Assembly: GCF_016469335.1 (NCBI RefSeq)
Contig: NZ_CP059888.1
Coordinates: forward strand, 2,418,001 to 2,482,000
Source: Flocculibacter collagenilyticus
GTDB taxonomy: Bacteria; Pseudomonadota; Gammaproteobacteria; Enterobacterales; Alteromonadaceae
Direction of reading: 5' to 3'
Length of the DNA: 64,000 nucleotides
The notes beneath the pieces are model-generated. The model did not search any database, was not told where the DNA came from, and was given only the letters and a program-made list of their open reading frames with translations. Positions 55,068 to 64,000 of this stretch are shown here, in pieces; the stretch's first letter is position 1, and every line of letters begins with the position of its first letter. The position numbers and the translations under genes were made by a program.

Positions 55068-56180
55068 TTAAATAACAACAAGCTCACCACTAATTGCGCC
55101 TGCCTCTTTAAGCGCTTCTAATATTGCCATTAAATCGCCAGGAGCAGCGCCAACTTCATTAATCGCTCTGACTAAATCATCTAAACTGGCGCCCGGATCA
55201 AATACAAAAGCACGCGTATCATCACGCGCAATGTCTAAAATAGACTGTGTGGTAACAACCGTTTCAGCGGTATCAGGGGCAAAGGCTCCTGGCTGCTCCG
55301 CAACCTGCTGCTCAGCAATCGTTACTGTTAATCCACCATGAGTAATGGCTGCTGGTTTAAGCTTCACATTTTTACCAATCACTATTGTGCCGGTGCGTGA
55401 ATTAACAATAATCCTTGCAGCGCTGTCAGCAGGTTTAAATTCTAAGTTCTCTAATGCTGATAAATAAGCAACTCGTTGAGATACATTACGTGGCGCAGTA
55501 ACTTCGACAGAGGCGGCATCAAGTGGCAAAGCCGTATTTGGACCAACTAAAGTGTTAATGGTTTCCGCTAATCTTTTTGCCGTCGTAAAGTCTGGGCGAT
55601 TTAAGTTAAAAACAATATGATCACCTTGTGAGAATGGGTTAGCAACGGCTCGTTCAACTATGCCTCCGTTTGGCACTCTTCCTACAGTGGGTGTATTTAC
55701 TAAAATACGAGAACCATCTGCCCCTTCAGCACCTAAGCCACTCACTACCATGCTACCTTGAGCTATCGCATAAACTTGCCCATCTATGCCTTTTAAAAAG
55801 GTTTGTAATAATGTTCCACCGCGTAAACTACCAGCACTACCTATCGAAGAAACTGTCACATCAATCGTTTGCCCCGGTTTTAAAAATGGTGGCAGTTCAG
55901 CATGCACCGCAACAGCGGCAACGTTTTTAATTTTAGGTTTTAAATCAGCGGGTAAGGAAATGCCAAAATTGTTCAACATGGCTTTGAAGCTTTGTTCAGT
56001 AAACTTACTTTGCTCACCCGTGCCCGGTAAACCTACTACCAAACCATAACCAATCAACTGGTTAGAGCGAACTCCTTGTACTTGCGCTACATCTTTGATG
56101 CGTTCCGCATTCGATAGTGGTGAGTAGCATGTAGTTAGCAACACCGCTGTTAATAGCATTAATTTTGTTAAAATATTCAT
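55068..56180 (-). CDS. flgI: Flagellar P-ring protein FlgI
   Basis: 370 aa. Signal peptide ([19 protein letters not shown]), then [29 protein letters not shown], the classic FlgI start, and [36 protein letters not shown] at the C-terminus. Forms the periplasmic P ring around the rod. 83 bp after flgH. Confidence 0.97.
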   Translation of the reverse strand: MNILTKLMLLTAVLLTTCYSPLSNAERIKDVAQVQGVRSNQLIGYGLVVGLPGTGEQSKFTEQSFKAMLNNFGISLPADLKPKIKNVAAVAVHAELPPFLKPGQTIDVTVSSIGSAGSLRGGTLLQTFLKGIDGQVYAIAQGSMVVSGLGAEGADGSRILVNTPTVGRVPNGGIVERAVANPFSQGDHIVFNLNRPDFTTAKRLAETINTLVGPNTALPLDAASVEVTAPRNVSQRVAYLSALENLEFKPADSAARIIVNSRTGTIVIGKNVKLKPAAITHGGLTVTIAEQQVAEQPGAFAPDTAETVVTTQSILDIARDDTRAFVFDPGASLDDLVRAINEVGAAPGDLMAILEALKEAGAISGELVVI

Positions 56181-56263
56181 TTTACACCTCTAATGCGGCA
56201 TTAATTATGTGGTTACGAGAACATGAGCAAATTAATGTAATGATAAAAGTAGAATTCATCATC

Positions 56264-56941
56264 TTAGAATGGCCACCATGTACTGGTAAAAAATCTGGCC
56301 AACCATCCAGGTGTTTGTGCATTTGCGATATCACCTTTACCACTGTATTCGATTCGTGCATTAGCAACGCGCGTTGATTCAATGGTGTTATCCGCTGTAA
56401 TATCTTGCGGCCGAATTAAGCCTGTAACACGAATGAACTCTTCACCTGTGTTAAGCGTGAGCCACTTTTCACCTCGGATCACTAAATTCCCATTAGGCAG
56501 TACCTGAAGAATATTAACGGAAATGTTGCCACTTAAGCTATTGCTTTGGTTAGATTTCGCATCACCTTTGAACGAGTTGTCTGAATCTAAACCTAATTGA
56601 ATTGCATCACCTTTAAATGCCACATTTTGTCCGCCAAATCCCACTATAGGATCTAGGCTTGCCGATGTGGTTTTCTTATTTTCAGTTTTAGCTGTTTTTG
56701 AGGCTTGCGTGCTTTCTTCAAGCACTACCGTGATAATGTCACCTACCCGATGTGCCTTTCTATCAGAATATAGGCCATTGTTTGTGTCAGGATTAAACAG
56801 CGAACCGTTAGCAACTATTTTATCTACAGGTGCTTCTGGTGCTACTGGCATAAAGTAAGGATCATCTCGTTCTACAGTCGTTTGCGTACTTACGCATCCT
56901 GTAGTCAACAAACCAACTATTAATGTGATATAAAGTTTCAT
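56264..56941 (-). CDS. flgH: Flagellar L-ring lipoprotein FlgH
   Basis: 225 aa from ATG 56941; a GTG 12 bases upstream is less likely because GAGTGAG is well placed for 56941. Lipobox LTTGC; then NGSLFNPDTNNGLYSDRKAHRVGDIITVVLEESTQASKTAKT, FKGDAKSNQSNSLSGNISVNILQVLPNGNLVIRGEKWLTLN and ITADNTIESTRVANARI, all FlgH. Forms the outer-membrane L ring. Confidence 0.97.
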   Translation of the reverse strand: MKLYITLIVGLLTTGCVSTQTTVERDDPYFMPVAPEAPVDKIVANGSLFNPDTNNGLYSDRKAHRVGDIITVVLEESTQASKTAKTENKKTTSASLDPIVGFGGQNVAFKGDAIQLGLDSDNSFKGDAKSNQSNSLSGNISVNILQVLPNGNLVIRGEKWLTLNTGEEFIRVTGLIRPQDITADNTIESTRVANARIEYSGKGDIANAQTPGWLARFFTSTWWPF

Positions 56942-56996
56942 AATACAACTCACTCTAAATAGGTTTCATGCAAGCAGCTAAGTAAAAATAAGGCTA

Positions 56997-57785
56997 TTAA
57001 AGCTGCTGATTTAAATTTTGCATCATTTGATCAACGGCAGAAATTACCTTCGAGTTCATTTCATAAACTCGCTGAGTTTCAATCAAATTAACGAGCTCTT
57101 CAGTCACGTTTACATTGGATGTTTCTAAAGACCCTTGAACAATTACACCAAGCCCTTCAACGCCGGGGTTGCCTTGTACTGGCGCACCGCTGACTGCGGT
57201 TTCTAAGTACAAGTTTTGTCCCATTGGTTCTAAGCCCGTTGGGTTAATAAAATCAGAAATGGTAATCTGGCCAATAACTTGGTTTTCAGCCTGACCACGC
57301 ACCCGCACTGACACTTCGCCTTCTTGTGACACTGTGATTGATTGTGCGTCCTGAGGAATAATAATTTCTGGCTGTAACGGATAACCAGCTCCTGGCGTAA
57401 CAATTCGACCATTTTCGTCAGATGTAAATTGACCATTACGGGTATAAGACAACGTACCGTCAGGTAACAACACCTCAAAAAAACCTTGTCCTTGGATCAT
57501 CAAATCCATCGCGTTTTCAGTTGTGATCATATTGCCTTGCGAAAAGGTTTTTTGCGTTGCAACGACTTTTGCTCCCGCTCCCACCATTAAGCCAGATGGT
57601 AACTCGGTATCTGCCGATGAACGGCCACCAGGTTGATTGATGTTTTGATAAAGCAAATCTTCAAATACCGCTCGACTCTTTTTAAAACCTATCGTACTGG
57701 CGTTCGCTAAATTATTTGAAATAACCGAGGTATCGGTTTGTTGGGCATCTAATCCCGTTTTACTTATCCAAAGTGCCGGATGCAT
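56997..57785 (-). CDS. flgG: Flagellar distal rod protein FlgG
   Basis: 262 aa from ATG 57785 (MHPALWISKTGLDAQQTD, with GAGAAGG in front); the open frame extends to 57815 but those residues are not conserved. LANASTIGFKKSRAVFEDL and C-terminal EELVNLIETQRVYEMNSKVISAVDQMMQNLNQQL match FlgG; length equals the E. coli protein within 2 residues. Confidence 0.97.
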   Translation of the reverse strand: MHPALWISKTGLDAQQTDTSVISNNLANASTIGFKKSRAVFEDLLYQNINQPGGRSSADTELPSGLMVGAGAKVVATQKTFSQGNMITTENAMDLMIQGQGFFEVLLPDGTLSYTRNGQFTSDENGRIVTPGAGYPLQPEIIIPQDAQSITVSQEGEVSVRVRGQAENQVIGQITISDFINPTGLEPMGQNLYLETAVSGAPVQGNPGVEGLGVIVQGSLETSNVNVTEELVNLIETQRVYEMNSKVISAVDQMMQNLNQQL

Positions 57786-57874
57786 AATCCTTCTCCTCTG
57801 TGTTCGTTTCAGCAATCAGTGTTGTTAAGCGTTGCAGTAAAACACAACTCAACAATTGCTAATTAATACTGTTA

Positions 57875-58639
57875 TTAGGTAATTCTCAATAAGTTGTTGT
57901 GACGTTCGTCATTCTCTTCGGCTTTACTCATCATTTTGACTTGCATTTCAAATTGCCTATGATGAGAGATCATCGCCACCATTTCTTCAACAGGGTTCAC
58001 ATTGCTCATTTCAAGTGCACCGCTAATAATACGTACGTTTGGAGATGCGTCACAAAAGCCACAATCATCTCCCACTAAATCGCCTTTAGGTCTGAACAAC
58101 CCATCGTTCATCTTCGTCATGTTGCGGTTGTCATCGGCTTCAATCAGCTTAATACGGTCAACCGTTTCCAAAAAATTGGCGGGGGCGCCTTGAGGCCTAA
58201 CGACAACAGAACCATCACTGCCAATTTCAACTTTTTCAATTGGAATAGGTAAAATAATCGGGCCACCCTCTCCAATAACCGGGTTTCCTCGCGACGTAAT
58301 TAGCTCACCATTCGCCGTAATTTTAAGGTTACCGCTTTTAGTGTACGCCTCTTCACCTTTGCTATCCTGAACTGAAATCCAACCTTTGCCCGTTACAGCA
58401 ATGTCTAAGTCACGGTCTGTTGTTTGTATTGCCCCCATTTGCATTCTTGAGCCTGGTCTTTCTTCCATTGCAAATACACGAGTTGGCAACCCTTCGCCAA
58501 ACGCTTGCATGGTTCTAGCTTGTTCAAAGTCAGCTTTAAATCCAACGGTTTTTACATTCGCCAAATTATTGGCATTCATTGAAATACCGACTAAATTCTG
58601 TTTCGCACCAGACATGGCAACATACAATAACTTATCCAT
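57875..58639 (-). CDS. flgF: Flagellar proximal rod protein FlgF
   Basis: 254 aa. MDKLLYVAMSGAKQN is the typical FlgF start; ANNLANVKTVGFKADFEQAR, GRDLDIAVTGKGWISVQ-like segment, and VEEMVAMISHHRQFEMQVKMMSKAEEND at the C-terminus. First gene of the flgFGHI unit, preceded by a strong sigma54 element and by the flgE terminator. Confidence 0.96.
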   Translation of the reverse strand: MDKLLYVAMSGAKQNLVGISMNANNLANVKTVGFKADFEQARTMQAFGEGLPTRVFAMEERPGSRMQMGAIQTTDRDLDIAVTGKGWISVQDSKGEEAYTKSGNLKITANGELITSRGNPVIGEGGPIILPIPIEKVEIGSDGSVVVRPQGAPANFLETVDRIKLIEADDNRNMTKMNDGLFRPKGDLVGDDCGFCDASPNVRIISGALEMSNVNPVEEMVAMISHHRQFEMQVKMMSKAEENDERHNNLLRIT

Positions 58640-58680
58640 GACTCACCTTATTGACGATAAATAACACTTATATTGATTAA

Positions 58681-58696
58681 AGCAAGGATAGTGCCA
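58681..58696 (-). promoter_or_regulatory. Sigma54 promoter of flgF
   Basis: Minus strand TGGCACTATCCTTGCT, 15 of 16 positions of the consensus with a full TGGCAC and TTGC. Expected start near 58671, about 32 nt from ATG 58639. Confidence 0.9.
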
Positions 58697-58733
58697 GTCT
58701 ATTATATGAGCATGTTTAAATGAGATTTGAAGA

Positions 58734-58758
58734 TAAAAAAAGGCTGCCGAAGCAGCCT
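58734..58758 (-). terminator. Strong intrinsic terminator of flgBCDE
   Basis: AGGCTGC (58741-58747) and GCAGCCT (58752-58758) form a perfect 7-bp stem; on the minus strand the loop is TTCG, a stable tetraloop, and the stem is followed by a T-run of seven. It is 31 bp after the flgE stop. Confidence 0.92.
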
Positions 58759-58788
58759 AGAGGGTGGTATAAAAACACTACAAAACCA

Positions 58789-60336
58789 TTATCTAATTTG
58801 CAAAATGGTTTGCGTGATAGTTGAGTTAACTTCTAGTGCACGTGAGTTTGCTTGGTAGTTACGTTGTGCTGTGATTAAGTCTACCAATTCTGCGGTTAGG
58901 TTTACGTTAGATTGCTCAAGTGTGCCCGAACGAATAGAGCCAAAAGTGCCTGAGTCTGCCTCACCTGCTAATGGTTCACCTGACGTTTGGCTTTCAACCC
59001 AAGAAGTGTTACCCACCTGTGTTAAGCCTTGATCATTCGCAAAGCGCACTAACGCCACTTTTGAGATAGGCTGCGAATCACCATTTGAATATTTCGCTTC
59101 AATTAAGCCGTCTGTACCTATTGAGATCCCCGTTAAACGACCAACTGTTTGCCCATCTTGCGATAGTGATGTGATTTCAAACGGCGAGGAAAACTGCGTT
59201 AGATTCGTCATCGAAATATTAAAACGTTGATCTCCTTCGGCACCATTAGTAATAGCGCCAGCACCTAAATATGGCGCACCGTTGAACGGAGCAGGTAGTG
59301 GTGTAGGTGTCGCTGCCGCATCACCTAACGGTTCACCTGTTGGCGTTGGAAAGGTTTCAGTTACAGGCGTACCCGATGAATCAAATTGCAGAAGTAAACC
59401 ACGCTGCTGCTGAACAGGTAATGCTGGGTTTCCATTATCGGCAGACTGGAAAGTATAGCCCTGTGAGCCTGGAGGGCTCAGAACTGGATCATCCGCTAAA
59501 TCCACAGGAATCACTTCCCCTGCATCATTAGTCACCGTTGCAAACATTAACCAGCTATTTGCATTTGCCTGATTGGCCGCAGACATACCGCCTAAACCTT
59601 GTGTGGTTAACGGTGCAGCAGGGTCATAAAAGCCTGCTGCAAATGGTGCTGCGCCACCCGGAGCACCCGCTTGAACTGTTGCAGGATCATTGACTTTTAC
59701 ATAATAAATTGACGCTATTCTACTGTTACCTAACGAGTCATAGATAACCGTTGAAGTAGATGCAGTAAACGTATTGGTGTCAGTCGGATCAAAAGGTGTC
59801 GCGTAAGGGTCAATTGGCAGTGCAGTACTATCTAAGTTGAAACTCATATCAATGTTTTCAGTGGCTTTTGGCGAGCCAGCTGTATCAGGAATTTCAATTG
59901 CGTTAGTGGTACTTAAACTCACGGATTTTACAGAGCCGTCAGTATTAACTGGGAAGCCTTGCAAGAAGTTACCGTTCGAATCAACAATATAGTTATTCTC
60001 GTTCAGCTTAAATGCACCTGCACGAGTATATGTAAAGTCACGAGATAACAAGTTGTCTGTCATCGGGAAGAAACCATTCCCGGTGATCGCCATATCTAAC
60101 GAATTTGACGTAAATTGCAACGAGCCCTGATGGAATTGCTGTGCAACATCATTTGTTAGCACCCCTTCACCATTTTGAGTCTTGGCATTTGAAAACAATG
60201 AGGTTGAATATACGTCAGCAAACTCTGCGCGAGACTCTTTAAAACCTATTGTATTAACGTTAGCGATGTTATTCGCCGTTACATCCAAATCTTTTTGGGC
60301 GGCTTTTAAGCCACTTAGTGCGATATTAAATGACAT
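58789..60336 (-). CDS. flgE: Flagellar hook protein FlgE
   Basis: 515 aa. N-terminal FNIALSGLKAAQKDLDVTANNIANVNTIGFKESRAEFADVY; SLDMAITGNGFF; C-terminal ELVDLITAQRNYQANSRALEVNSTITQTILQIR. The central domain is about 110 residues longer than in the 402-aa E. coli protein, with many Pro/Ala-rich loops (GEPLGDAAATPTPLPAP). Forms the universal joint. Last gene of the flgBCDE transcript. Confidence 0.97.
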   Translation of the reverse strand: MSFNIALSGLKAAQKDLDVTANNIANVNTIGFKESRAEFADVYSTSLFSNAKTQNGEGVLTNDVAQQFHQGSLQFTSNSLDMAITGNGFFPMTDNLLSRDFTYTRAGAFKLNENNYIVDSNGNFLQGFPVNTDGSVKSVSLSTTNAIEIPDTAGSPKATENIDMSFNLDSTALPIDPYATPFDPTDTNTFTASTSTVIYDSLGNSRIASIYYVKVNDPATVQAGAPGGAAPFAAGFYDPAAPLTTQGLGGMSAANQANANSWLMFATVTNDAGEVIPVDLADDPVLSPPGSQGYTFQSADNGNPALPVQQQRGLLLQFDSSGTPVTETFPTPTGEPLGDAAATPTPLPAPFNGAPYLGAGAITNGAEGDQRFNISMTNLTQFSSPFEITSLSQDGQTVGRLTGISIGTDGLIEAKYSNGDSQPISKVALVRFANDQGLTQVGNTSWVESQTSGEPLAGEADSGTFGSIRSGTLEQSNVNLTAELVDLITAQRNYQANSRALEVNSTITQTILQIR

Positions 60337-60363
60337 AGTGAAACTCTCCTATGCGAAAATCTA

Positions 60364-61050
60364 TTAGTCTGATAGCGCTAGCACATCATCTAGCGATATT
60401 GAATTCATGCCTTCTAGGTTAAGTGACATATTTTGTCCTCCTGAACCTAACGTAACGCTATTTACTCGGGCATAGTTTTGTGTTGGCAACTCCACACTTT
60501 CTCCGGCAACCAGCCCTGTTGCCTTCACTTTATAAATACCATCAAGCACTGGCTGTTCATTTTCAGCAATACCATCCCACTCGAATGGTATTTTTCCTGC
60601 GGGATGGGCACCAAGAGGGATACTTTTCATCAATTGACCTTTACTGTCTTCAATACGAAGTATCACATCTGTCGCACCGCTTGGCGCATCAAGTTCACCC
60701 TTTAACCCTTCACCACCCGACTTAAAACCATAAGGCGTGCTAATTAAAACTCGTTGACCCACTAAGCTTGATGCTTGTAGTGCTTTATTAGAATTAGACG
60801 ACTCAACAAACTCATCAAATTTATCGCTCATGTTTGATATACCTTCTGCCATAGAGAAGTTCGTCATTTGAGCAATCATTTGATCATTATCAGTTGGCTT
60901 CATCGGATCTTGCTGCGCCAGTTGTGTTGTCAAAAGTTTGAAGAAATCTTCTTGAGTAAGCGTTTGGCTACGTTCTTCTTCAGCAACCTTTTTTTCTTCC
61001 CATCGTAAGCCATCGGCATAATTGCTGGTGTTATTGGATACACTATTCAC
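60364..61050 (-). CDS. flgD: Flagellar hook-cap protein FlgD
   Basis: 228 aa. LTQEDFFKLLTTQLAQQDPMKPTDNDQMIAQMTNFSMAEGISNM, then SSLVGQRVLIST and an Ig-like FlgD_ig domain (VILRIEDSKGQLMKSIPLGAHPAGKIPFEWDG). Scaffolds hook polymerisation. 27 bp before flgE. Confidence 0.97.
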   Translation of the reverse strand: MNSVSNNTSNYADGLRWEEKKVAEEERSQTLTQEDFFKLLTTQLAQQDPMKPTDNDQMIAQMTNFSMAEGISNMSDKFDEFVESSNSNKALQASSLVGQRVLISTPYGFKSGGEGLKGELDAPSGATDVILRIEDSKGQLMKSIPLGAHPAGKIPFEWDGIAENEQPVLDGIYKVKATGLVAGESVELPTQNYARVNSVTLGSGGQNMSLNLEGMNSISLDDVLALSD

Positions 61051-61070
61051 GATGCTCTCCTATCAGTTAA

Positions 61071-61496
61071 TTAGCGTTGGCCCATCAAAAGGGTTTTACT
61101 TAGCATTTGCTTTGCAGCATCTGCAATTTGAACATTAGTTTGATAATTGCGCGTTGCAGAAATCATATTAGCCATTTCTTCAACCACATTTACATTCGGT
61201 TTATAAATAAAGCCGTCTTTGTCAGCCATTGGATGATTAGGCGAAAACTCCCTTTGCAGTGGCGCATCACTTTCAACAATGCCGAGAACCTTAACTCCTA
61301 CAGATTCTCCTTCTTGATGCACTCCGGCAGCTTTTGTCATTTCAGCGGCAAAAACCGGATGTCTAGCGCGATATGTTTGATCAATGCTACTACTAACCGA
61401 GTTCGCATTTGCCATATTACTTGCAGTGGTATTTAGTCGCACAGACTGTGCGCTCATGCCTGTTCCTGCTATATCAAATACATTATAAAGACTCAT
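61071..61496 (-). CDS. flgC: Flagellar proximal rod protein FlgC
   Basis: 141 aa. FDIAGTGMSAQSVRLNTTASNMANANSVSS; NPNVNVVEEMANMISATRNYQTNVQIADAAKQMLSKTLLMGQR at the C-terminus (as YKPNVNVVEEM). Length close to the 134-aa E. coli protein. 11 bp after flgB. Confidence 0.97.
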   Translation of the reverse strand: MSLYNVFDIAGTGMSAQSVRLNTTASNMANANSVSSSIDQTYRARHPVFAAEMTKAAGVHQEGESVGVKVLGIVESDAPLQREFSPNHPMADKDGFIYKPNVNVVEEMANMISATRNYQTNVQIADAAKQMLSKTLLMGQR

Positions 61497-61507
61497 AATT
61501 TCCTACC

Positions 61508-61912
61508 TTATTTGCCACCGCCGCCAGTGAGCGCTTTCTTTAAACCACTTATTTTGCCATTAAGAAAACGCAAACTAGCTTGGTATTCCATTGCATTTTC
61601 AACAAATTTGTTTCGTTCCATTTGTACATCAACCGAGTTGCCGTCACCTGTATCTGGCTGATGTGCCACACGGTACTTAACTTCAGGTTGATGAGATGAC
61701 TTCAAGTCAAAATGCTTGTGATGAGTAGCAGTCATCTTAGTCGAATAGTTGGATTTGGCTTGTTCAAGGGCTTGTTGAAAGTCGAGATCTTTCGCTTTAT
61801 AACCAGGAGTATCGGCATTAGCGATATTGCTGGATAATAGCTCTGCTCGGCGTGAACGCGCTAGAAGCGCATCGGGATGAATGCCAAAAGCTTTGTCGAA
61901 ACTGATTGCCAT
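61508..61912 (-). CDS. flgB: Flagellar proximal rod protein FlgB
   Basis: 134 aa. [36 protein letters not shown], and C-terminal [31 protein letters not shown]. First gene of flgBCDE, preceded by a sigma54 promoter. Confidence 0.97.
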   Translation of the reverse strand: MAISFDKAFGIHPDALLARSRRAELLSSNIANADTPGYKAKDLDFQQALEQAKSNYSTKMTATHHKHFDLKSSHQPEVKYRVAHQPDTGDGNSVDVQMERNKFVENAMEYQASLRFLNGKISGLKKALTGGGGK

Positions 61913-61957
61913 AACTGCTCCAAACTATCGGTTTGATAAATCGTTTGGATTAATTAA

Positions 61958-61973
61958 TGCAATCAGTACGCCA
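61958..61973 (-). promoter_or_regulatory. Sigma54 promoter of flgBCDE
   Basis: Minus strand TGGCGTACTGATTGCA, 15 of 16 positions of the -24/-12 consensus. Expected start near 61948, about 35 nt from ATG 61912; it lies in the 83-bp gap after cheR. Confidence 0.88.
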
Positions 61974-61995
61974 GCTTTTAAGGTATTTTAAAAAT

Positions 61996-62832
61996 TTATG
62001 TTTTCTTGCGGTAAATAATGCCTGGATTACAGCGCACCATGTCAAAATCATCACTGAGCCCAGTCATTGACTCAGAAGCACCTAAGAATAAGTACCCCTT
62101 AGGGTTCAATGATTTAGCGAACTGACCAATGATTCTAGACTTTACTTCTGGCGAGAAATAAATAAGCACATTGCGGCAAAAAATAATATCGAACTTACCT
62201 AATAACGTGTAATTATCAAGCAAGTTTAGGTGCCTAAAAGTGATCGCACGGCGAATATTGTCTTTAACTTGCAGCAAACCATTGCCGCAGTCTTGGAAGT
62301 ATTTTGACTTTCTTTCAGTTGACAACCCTCGCGCAATAGCAAGTGAGTCATACTTAGCACTTTTACAATGCTCAAGCATGCTATTAGAAATATCTGTACC
62401 AACAATACTCGCTTTTACCGATTTTGTGCCAGGATTTTGACTATTATACTCATCAACCGTCATCGCTATTGAGTAAGGTTCCTGACCAGATGAAGATGCA
62501 GCCGACCATATTTTTACAGACTTTTTCCCTTCGGCAGCAAATTCTGGCAATAGTCTATTTTTAAGTAAATCAAAGGGGTATGTATCTCGGAACCATAATG
62601 TCTCATTTGTTGTCATTGCGTCAACAACGGTGGCCCGTAACTCCCTTTCATGCGCTTTTAAAGTGCGATTAACCAGCTCTGAGAGTGTTTCTACTCCAAA
62701 CTGGCTCATTAAAGGGGCAAGTCGACTTTTTACTAAATACTGTTTATTTTGCCCCAATACGATACCGCATTGTTGCTCTAAAAAGTCGCTGAACATTTTA
62801 TATTCTTGATCTGCAAGAGTCTTATTTGGCAC
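61996..62832 (-). CDS. cheR: Chemotaxis protein methyltransferase CheR
   Basis: 278 aa. N-terminal helical domain (EYKMFSDFLEQQCGIVLGQNKQYLVKSRL); catalytic SAM-binding domain with NETLWFRDTYPFDLL, IWSAASSSGQEPYSIAM, TDISNSMLEHCKSAKYD and DIIFCRNVLIYFSPEVK, and FLGASESMTGLSDDF. Methylates glutamates on chemoreceptors. Downstream of cheV at 67 bp, as in Vibrio and Shewanella. Confidence 0.97.
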   Translation of the reverse strand: MPNKTLADQEYKMFSDFLEQQCGIVLGQNKQYLVKSRLAPLMSQFGVETLSELVNRTLKAHERELRATVVDAMTTNETLWFRDTYPFDLLKNRLLPEFAAEGKKSVKIWSAASSSGQEPYSIAMTVDEYNSQNPGTKSVKASIVGTDISNSMLEHCKSAKYDSLAIARGLSTERKSKYFQDCGNGLLQVKDNIRRAITFRHLNLLDNYTLLGKFDIIFCRNVLIYFSPEVKSRIIGQFAKSLNPKGYLFLGASESMTGLSDDFDMVRCNPGIIYRKKT

Positions 62833-62899
62833 TGTTACTTAGCCTCATTGAAATAATTCATTGTAAATATGTGCGTAAAATTAGTGAACAATATAAAAG

Positions 62900-63829
62900 C
62901 TAGTCTGCTTTCACCCATTTATTTACTGCCGTTGCCAGTTCGTCTGGGTTAAATTTTGCAATAAAATCGTCAGCCCCAACCTTCTCCACCATCGCATGAT
63001 TAAAAACACCACTCAGTGAGGTATGAAGTATTACATGCAAAGGTGCTAAATTAGGTCTTGCTTTCACTTCCGCCGTTAAGGTGTAACCATCCATCTCTGG
63101 CATTTCAACATCAGATATCAGTAACGCTACTTTTTCACGAATATCCGTTTCACATTGCTCACCTAACTCAATTAAACGCTCTAGGGCCTCTTTGCCGTTT
63201 TTACACAACTCCATATCTAAGCCTAGCGTTTCAAGAGATCGTTTAATTTGATTACGCGCCACTGCAGAGTCATCTGCAATGAGTACAATTTTTTCACCCA
63301 CATGACTTTGCAGGTCATCATCAGTGATCACACCTTCACTGATCTCAGTTGCAATCGGAGAGATTTCATCAAGAATTTTTTCAACATCAAGGATCTCAAC
63401 AAGCTCTTTATCTACCTCTGTAACTGCAGTTAAATAACTATATCTGCCAGTACCTTGAGGTGGTGGCATAATTGATTCCCAGTTAATATTAATTATTCGT
63501 TCTACTGAATTAACTAAGAAACCTTGTACTGAGCGGTTATATTCAGCAATGATGACAAAACAATTAGTAATGTCTTCAATTGGTTTGCCGCCTGTAGCCA
63601 TACTTAAGTCAATCACTGAGATAGTTTGACCACGAATATGGGCGACACCGCGAATATATTGATTACGTTTCGGAAGTGAGGTTAATGGCGGACATTGCAG
63701 TACTTCACGCACTTTAAATACATTAATGCCAAAACGTTGTCGCCCTGCGAGCTTGAATAACAGTAGCTCTAAACGGTTTTGGCCAACCAGTTGAGTTCGC
63801 TGGTTTACGGAATCTAAAAGCCCTGCCAT
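62900..63829 (-). CDS. cheV: Chemotaxis protein CheV (CheW-like plus receiver domain)
   Basis: 309 aa. N-terminal CheW-like domain (FGINVFKVREVLQCPPLTSLPKRNQYIRGVAHIRGQTISVIDL), C-terminal receiver domain (VLIADDSAVARNQIKRSL, LLISDVEMPEMDGYTL with the phospho-Asp, ILHTSLSGV and IAKFNPDELA). Couples receptors to CheA and buffers phosphorylation. Note KFNP replaces the common KP(W/F) after the conserved Lys. First gene of a cheV-cheR transcript. Confidence 0.97.
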   Translation of the reverse strand: MAGLLDSVNQRTQLVGQNRLELLLFKLAGRQRFGINVFKVREVLQCPPLTSLPKRNQYIRGVAHIRGQTISVIDLSMATGGKPIEDITNCFVIIAEYNRSVQGFLVNSVERIININWESIMPPPQGTGRYSYLTAVTEVDKELVEILDVEKILDEISPIATEISEGVITDDDLQSHVGEKIVLIADDSAVARNQIKRSLETLGLDMELCKNGKEALERLIELGEQCETDIREKVALLISDVEMPEMDGYTLTAEVKARPNLAPLHVILHTSLSGVFNHAMVEKVGADDFIAKFNPDELATAVNKWVKAD

Positions 63830-64000
63830 GTTTTGCTCCTACATTTATATACGGTATAAAAATTGCTTGATGGTAAACACTAATAAATTAGACGCCTTAT
63901 CAAGTACAATTTTAGTACCTGTATTGTGTTAAGCTTCAGTTTATATTTTTTTTCAAACTAAAGCATAGTAAATTCGCCGCGAAAATGTTTAATAAACGAG

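Noticed and set aside
63959-63983. Sigma28-like sequence on the plus strand (TAAAG... GCCGCGAA)
   Set aside because: Spacing is 2 nt short of the consensus and the -10 box is poor.
63985-64000. Possible start of a plus-strand gene (ATG TTT AAT AAA), perhaps flgA, which is often divergent from cheV
   Set aside because: Only five codons before the window ends and no Shine-Dalgarno in front of the ATG; cannot be supported.
1-64000. Defence islands, prophage, integrons, CRISPR arrays, tRNA genes
   Set aside because: Looked for regularly spaced repeats, integrases, transposases and cloverleaf-like sequences; none recognised.

Overview
The window is a chromosomal segment of an AT-rich, motile gammaproteobacterium. 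Gene content and order (minCDE-rnd-fadD; truA-accD-folC-dedD-cvpA-purF; glyA-nrdR-ribD-ribE-ribBA-ribH-nusB-thiL-pgpA; a Vibrio/Shewanella-style flg cluster with flagellins behind flgL and a Maf glycosyltransferase) point to the Alteromonadales, most like Colwellia/Thalassotalea. The genus is an inference from synteny, not from a database search. I see no tRNA, rRNA, CRISPR array, transposase or prophage.

Layout. (1) 1-9.4 kb: 5' part of a fumarylacetoacetate-hydrolase-family gene, a lytic transglycosylase and ycgL on the minus strand; the division-site operon minCDE on the plus strand; then rnd, fadD, an alpha/beta hydrolase, a COG4798-like methyltransferase and an Slp lipoprotein on the minus strand. 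(2) 9.7-26.4 kb, all minus strand: purF, cvpA, dedD, folC, accD, truA, a 1013-aa beta-propeller/GGDEF sensor, pgpA, thiL, nusB, ribH, ribBA, ribE, ribD, nrdR, glyA. (3) 26.5-39.5 kb, accessory: a small orphan gene ending in a dispersed repeat, an orphan response regulator, a cyclophilin, a glutathione-transferase-like protein, a membrane coiled-coil orphan, a secreted PI-PLC-like protein with lectin-like halves, a CadC-like transmembrane regulator divergent from a double-hydrolase lipoprotein, and a secreted discoidin/fibrinogen-type adhesin. (4) 39.6-43.4 kb: sulfotransferase, methyltransferase and Maf glycosyltransferase, probably a flagellin-glycan modification cassette. (5) 43.7-63.8 kb, minus strand: fliD, flaG, two large flagellins, flgL, flgK, flgJ, flgI, flgH, flgG, flgF, flgE, flgD, flgC, flgB, cheR, cheV.

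The flagellar block is cut into transcription units that can be read from the sequence. Near-consensus sigma54 (-24/-12) elements lie just upstream of flgB, flgF, flgJ and the flgL-proximal flagellin. A strong terminator separates flgBCDE from flgFGHI. The second flagellin instead has two sigma28 (FliA) elements, the proximal one embedded in a long inverted repeat. This fits a polar-flagellum hierarchy in which hook and rod parts and one filament subunit are RpoN-dependent and a late filament subunit is FliA-dependent.

The observations most worth a second look are: the sulfotransferase/methyltransferase/Maf cassette beside the flagellins; the inverted repeat over the flagellin sigma28 promoter; a terminator-like hairpin placed exactly between the Shine-Dalgarno and start codon of thiL; the PI-PLC protein whose C-type-lectin halves look permuted; and the fused double alpha/beta-hydrolase lipoprotein.
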